The position numbers and the translations under genes are program-made. The notes below the pieces were generated by a model. The model worked only from the letters and a program-made list of their open reading frames with translations, was not told where the DNA came from and did no database searches. Positions 57,663 through 64,000 of a DNA stretch of 64,000 bases are shown here, piece after piece. The DNA is from Saccharibacter floricola DSM 15669 (GTDB lineage: Bacteria > Pseudomonadota > Alphaproteobacteria > Acetobacterales > Acetobacteraceae), in NCBI RefSeq assembly GCF_000378165.1, contig NZ_KB899333.1, positions 248,001 through 312,000 on the forward strand, in the 5' to 3' direction. Numbering within the stretch: the stretch's first letter is position 1; each line of letters starts with the position of its first letter.

Positions 57663-57992
57663 TTAGTAAAGATGCTCATGATCGCCGTAAGGAACCACAA
57701 TATCACCCTCACGCGTGTTGTTGAGCATTGTGCGGCTGCGTTCATCGAGCATATCAGGATCAAGAGCTTGCTCGCCTAAAGCTGTGACACGGCGATGCCA
57801 GATGTCTTGTTCTTGATGAGCGTCGTGTAGAGCCTGCTGAGCCTGAGAGAACAGCGAGCTGCGCTGTTGGTAGGCTTCTATACCATGTGCTCCATGGAGA
57901 GCGTTCCATATGAAATAAGCAGTGAGTGCAAGAAATATGCAAGGAGGCAGCGTAGCCCGAAGCCCGCGTTGCATTAGGCTGGTAGCACTCAT
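57663..57992 (-). CDS. ftsB: FtsB/DivIC-like septum formation protein
   Basis: A 109-aa bitopic membrane protein of the divisome. A cytosolic N-terminus is followed by one transmembrane helix (about 15-32), a coiled-coil region (about 40-75) and the family tail LDPDMLDERSRTMLNNTREGDIVV. Partner proteins would be FtsL and FtsQ. It lies downstream of eno on the same strand, the usual alphaproteobacterial order. The sequence is divergent, as is normal for this family. Confidence 0.85.
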   Translation of the reverse strand: MSATSLMQRGLRATLPPCIFLALTAYFIWNALHGAHGIEAYQQRSSLFSQAQQALHDAHQEQDIWHRRVTALGEQALDPDMLDERSRTMLNNTREGDIVVPYGDHEHLY

Positions 57993-58063
57993 TCTTCCGT
58001 CCTCCCGTGGTGCCTCTATGCGTATAGAGAAATGGCAGGGAAGTACCCTATCGGAATTTTTAC

Positions 58064-58106
58064 CAAAGAAAAAGCCTCCGCCCCTAGGAAAAGAGACGAA
58101 GGCTTT
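58064..58106 (-). terminator. Intrinsic terminator of eno
   Basis: On the minus strand AAAGCCT and AGGCTTT pair around a 22-nt loop, followed by a T-rich tail, 35 bp after the eno stop. Confidence 0.7.
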
Positions 58107-58140
58107 CGCTAAGAGAATAGATAGAAACTATCTACGTCAC

Positions 58141-59474
<1,334 letters not shown>

Positions 59475-59529
59475 TTACCCCGCTAACACTATATTTCAGT
59501 CTCAAAATCGGAGCCCGAGGTCAATTGAT

Positions 59530-60012
59530 ATGAAGCCTTTTCCTGTTGTAGCTGCCATGTTTCTTTTGCTGGGCGGTATTTTTTGCTTTTTAATGGGAGG
59601 GTGGCTATTTCTGGCTGGTGTTCTTGTCCCATTGCCTCATCTTAGTGTGGTGATGCTGCTTTATGGCGGTTGTCTTCTTGCGTTTCAGGGGGCTGTTCAT
59701 TGGGGATTAACGGTTGAGAAACCAGAGATTATTCCTCCTCAGGGGACTGGCGCTGTTGAGAGGCGACGTATCTTCCTGGGACTCGCTTTTTTCCTTTGGG
59801 GGTGGGTTGCGCTGTGCGTAGGTCTGCTATGCACAATACAAAGCGGTTACGCGATGATCATCATCGGGTTTATCGGTGGATTTTCTCTCGAACGAGTCGC
59901 AGCACGTCGTGGTGAATTGCCTCAGGGTTTCTTGCTGATTAAGGGTGTTCTAACCACTTTGGTCATCTTAGGCTTCCTAGCCGCTTTGATGTCCCCACAG
60001 GGGCATTTCTAA
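59530..60012 (+). CDS. DUF3429-like membrane protein
   Basis: A 160-aa integral membrane protein with about five transmembrane helices and no known activity. The segment LLYGGCLLAFQGAVHWGLTVEKPE (around residues 45-68) resembles the core of the DUF3429 family, where a Tyr-Gly and a His/Arg-Trp-Gly-Leu motif recur. The first two helices are within residues 5-45. It is divergent from eno across 111 bp and faces a decayed insertion sequence downstream. Family assignment is from motif memory, not a search. Confidence 0.65.
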   Translation: MKPFPVVAAMFLLLGGIFCFLMGGWLFLAGVLVPLPHLSVVMLLYGGCLLAFQGAVHWGLTVEKPEIIPPQGTGAVERRRIFLGLAFFLWGWVALCVGLLCTIQSGYAMIIIGFIGGFSLERVAARRGELPQGFLLIKGVLTTLVILGFLAALMSPQGHF

Positions 60013-60189
60013 CGATCAGCGCAAAGTCGTATTTTCTGAAAAAGCGGCGTCTTGATGGTGCCACTTTTGGGGTGCGACTTTGCTGAACGTGTTTAGCCAA
60101 AACAGTGATAGCATTCTCTTTTAAAGTCTACATCGTTTTGTGAGCAGATTCACTGCCATGTCTGTAGGTGGGATGCCTGTGGTCTGTTA

Positions 60190-60770
60190 GATTTGGAAAG
60201 TGTTTACTGTTAGTGACGACGAGGGTGAGGGAGAAAGGATGATACGGTTTTATCGTATCAGGTTGCGACAGTTCGCTCTCCCTTGAGCCTTGCCTATAGA
60301 TTTTCAACTAGATGACGGTGCCTGTAAGTTCATATTGGGCAAGTGACTTCAGGATCGTTTCGCCGTGATGACATGATAGGATGCCGATCCACGGTGTCTG
60401 ATCCCTACCGTGCCCGTCAGCGGTATCCTACGTGAGCAGCCAAGAGCTTCATGGGTGTTCTGGTTATTCCTGTTTCCTTGTGATGGGTGCGGATCGTTGT
60501 GTTCTCAAGAAAGACCATACCTAGGGTCGTGTCCTTGCTGACCAAGTCAAAAAGGTGTTTCCATACACTAAAGGTTACACTCAGAAGGTAGGGGCGTCAC
60601 ATGTCGCACCGCGTTCTGTGATGACGCCAGAAAATAGCGAACATCGTCCGTCTCAGCTGTTTTGGCGAGGGCATTTTTTTTTGGACGGACTGCCTCAATG
60701 AGTAGCTCCCAGAAAAATTCAATGTGATCAGAAAAAACTGACTGTATCATGTTCATGATGAACAGTGAGG
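60190..60770 (-). pseudogene. Decayed IS5-family transposase, remnant C
   Basis: Reading the minus strand over frameshifts gives the transposase in order: FFWELLIEAVRPKK (about 60705), TPLPSE, VWKHLFDLVSKDTTLGMVFLENTTIRTHH (about 60565-60480, given here with its catalytic region altered), then after a deletion RRNDPEVTCP, HRHLVENL, ARLKGERTVAT and YDKTVSSFL (to about 60240). The order and wording match remnant A at 32.5 kb, including the CAGTCAGTTTTTT lead-in. Several stops show it is dead. Confidence 0.75.
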
Positions 60771-61030
60771 ATGGTTTTTTCTCTTACTTACGCCCTAATA
60801 GACGTGCGTATTTTCAGGAAGAAAATAGTATAGATAGAGGAATAAGGAATTACTTTTGATATATCCTGTGTATTGTATAATTATACTCATTCAATATAAA
60901 TAATATTTATTGTGTTTCACTTGAAATCTTTCATAATATCCAGGTGAAATAAAACGTCTCTGCCAATATAAATCTCTTAGATGGGGAGTATTTATTAAAT
61001 CCTTTGAGAAGGCAATTTTTATCAAAGGAT
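60771..61030. other. AT-rich non-coding stretch upstream of the kdsA terminator
   Basis: Strongly AT-rich with several short palindromes (such as around TATAATTATA near 60880). No gene, RNA or IS end could be recognised. Confidence 0.4.
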
Positions 61031-61033
61031 TTC

Positions 61034-61073
61034 CCATAAAAAGGATGAGAAGAATGTTAAGTTTCTTCTCATC
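61034..61073 (-). terminator. Intrinsic terminator of the pyrG-kdsA operon
   Basis: GATGAGAAGAA (61044-61054) pairs perfectly with TTCTTCTCATC (61063-61073); on the minus strand it is followed by CCTTTTTATG. Confidence 0.87.
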
Positions 61074-61079
61074 TACTCC

Positions 61080-63578
<2,499 letters not shown>

Positions 63579-63668
63579 CCTTCAGAGGGAAGCAGCAACT
63601 GCATCAATTCTACAATGTTTTCACATAAAGTAGAGGAAGAGATGATGCAGCTAAGGCGAGGCGAGGCC

Positions 63669-64000
63669 TTATGGCTTGTGCTGAGCTGGTGCCGAAGGGG
63701 CATTTGCCTTGTGCGAAGACGCTGTATCCTGCGCAGCAGCAGGAGGTTGGGAGAGGATATCATGCCCCGTAGCGCCTGTTGATGCGCCGCGATTAAGGAC
63801 ATCTAGCGTAAGGCACAGAATCATAAACAGAGCAGCTAAAACGCCAGTTCCGCGGGTAAGCAGAGTAGCTGTGCCCCGTCCTGTCATAAAAGCGCCGACC
63901 CCTTGGCCGCTCCCTATACCTAATCCACCCCCTTCACTGCGCTGGATCAGGATAATGCCGATCAAGGCAAGAGCAACTAAGACAGTGACGACAAGCAAAA
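63669..64000 (-). CDS. secG: Preprotein translocase subunit SecG, 5' end outside window
   Basis: Small inner membrane subunit of the SecYEG channel. The frame is open to the right edge, so the first few codons are missing; 109 codons are seen. The first transmembrane helix (LVVTVLVALALIGIILIQ) is followed by the invariant RSEGGGLGIGSG loop and a second helix (GVLAALFMILCLTLDVL), then an Ala/Pro/Gln-rich tail common in this group. pyrG is 115 bp downstream. Confidence 0.94.
   Translation of the reverse strand, partial: LLVVTVLVALALIGIILIQRSEGGGLGIGSGQGVGAFMTGRGTATLLTRGTGVLAALFMILCLTLDVLNRGASTGATGHDILSQPPAAAQDTASSHKANAPSAPAQHKP

Noticed and set aside
60568-60756. Minus-strand 62-codon frame as a small protein
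   Set aside because: It is the N-terminal piece of the broken transposase in remnant C.

Overview
The window reads as a stretch of ordinary chromosome from an alphaproteobacterium, most probably an acetic acid bacterium (Acetobacteraceae). This rests on protein flavour and gene order: a hopanoid block (hpnA-B-C-D-E, shc, hpnG, with hpnL divergent), the order secG-pyrG-kdsA with eno-ftsB nearby, LPS genes kdsA and kdsB, an alphaproteobacterial type RpsB N-terminus, and an acetyl-CoA synthetase. Genus and species cannot be settled from the sequence alone. No phage, plasmid, CRISPR array or defence island is visible.

Layout. 1-6.2 kb: the end of guaA (cut by the left edge), acetyl-CoA synthetase, a secreted His-rich SH3 protein and pyruvate kinase. 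6.2-16.2 kb: the hopanoid region, with hpnL and tyrA on the minus strand and hpnA to hpnG on the plus strand; together these make squalene from farnesyl diphosphate, cyclise it and start side-chain processing. 16.2-22.8 kb: rpsB-tsf, recO, parC and a cardiolipin synthase. 22.8-29 kb: an EEP-fold hydrolase, a MetC-like PLP enzyme and a minus-strand run hisN-serA-comM-mgtC-like. 29-32.2 kb: kdsB-pheA and dapA-smpB. 32.2-33.7 kb: a gap filled by two decayed IS5-family insertion sequences. 33.8-44.3 kb: a two-domain cold-shock protein, divergent recG and mfd, flavohaemoglobin hmp divergent from an NsrR-type regulator with a clear operator, then rlmE and ppx. 44.4-47.7 kb: two identical tRNA-Gln genes, guaB and an RsmB-like methyltransferase. 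47.9-57.6 kb: a CPA1-type antiporter, an orphan OmpR-type regulator, galE, xth, an M19 dipeptidase, uvrC, pgsA, a Lys/His-rich lipoprotein and rpmG. 57.6-64 kb: ftsB, eno, a DUF3429-like membrane protein, a gap holding a third decayed IS, then kdsA, pyrG and secG (cut by the right edge).

The genes are mainly housekeeping: central carbon flow (pyk, eno, acs), amino acids (tyrA, pheA, serA, hisN, dapA, metC-like), nucleotides (guaA, guaB, pyrG), envelope lipids (hopanoids, pgsA, cls), LPS Kdo (kdsA, kdsB), translation (rpsB, tsf, rpmG, smpB, rlmE) and repair (recG, mfd, uvrC, recO, xth).

The least explained parts are the two gene-poor gaps. Reading broken frames on both strands shows that 32.54-32.98 kb and 60.19-60.77 kb are decayed copies of the same IS5-family element in opposite orientations, and that 32.99-33.63 kb is a different IS5-type element still bounded by imperfect terminal inverted repeats. 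Two unrelated exported proteins with extreme His or Lys/His-rich segments, an NsrR operator, a structured rpsB leader and an attenuator-like hairpin before tsf are the other points worth a second look. I did not find a convincing new multi-gene system.
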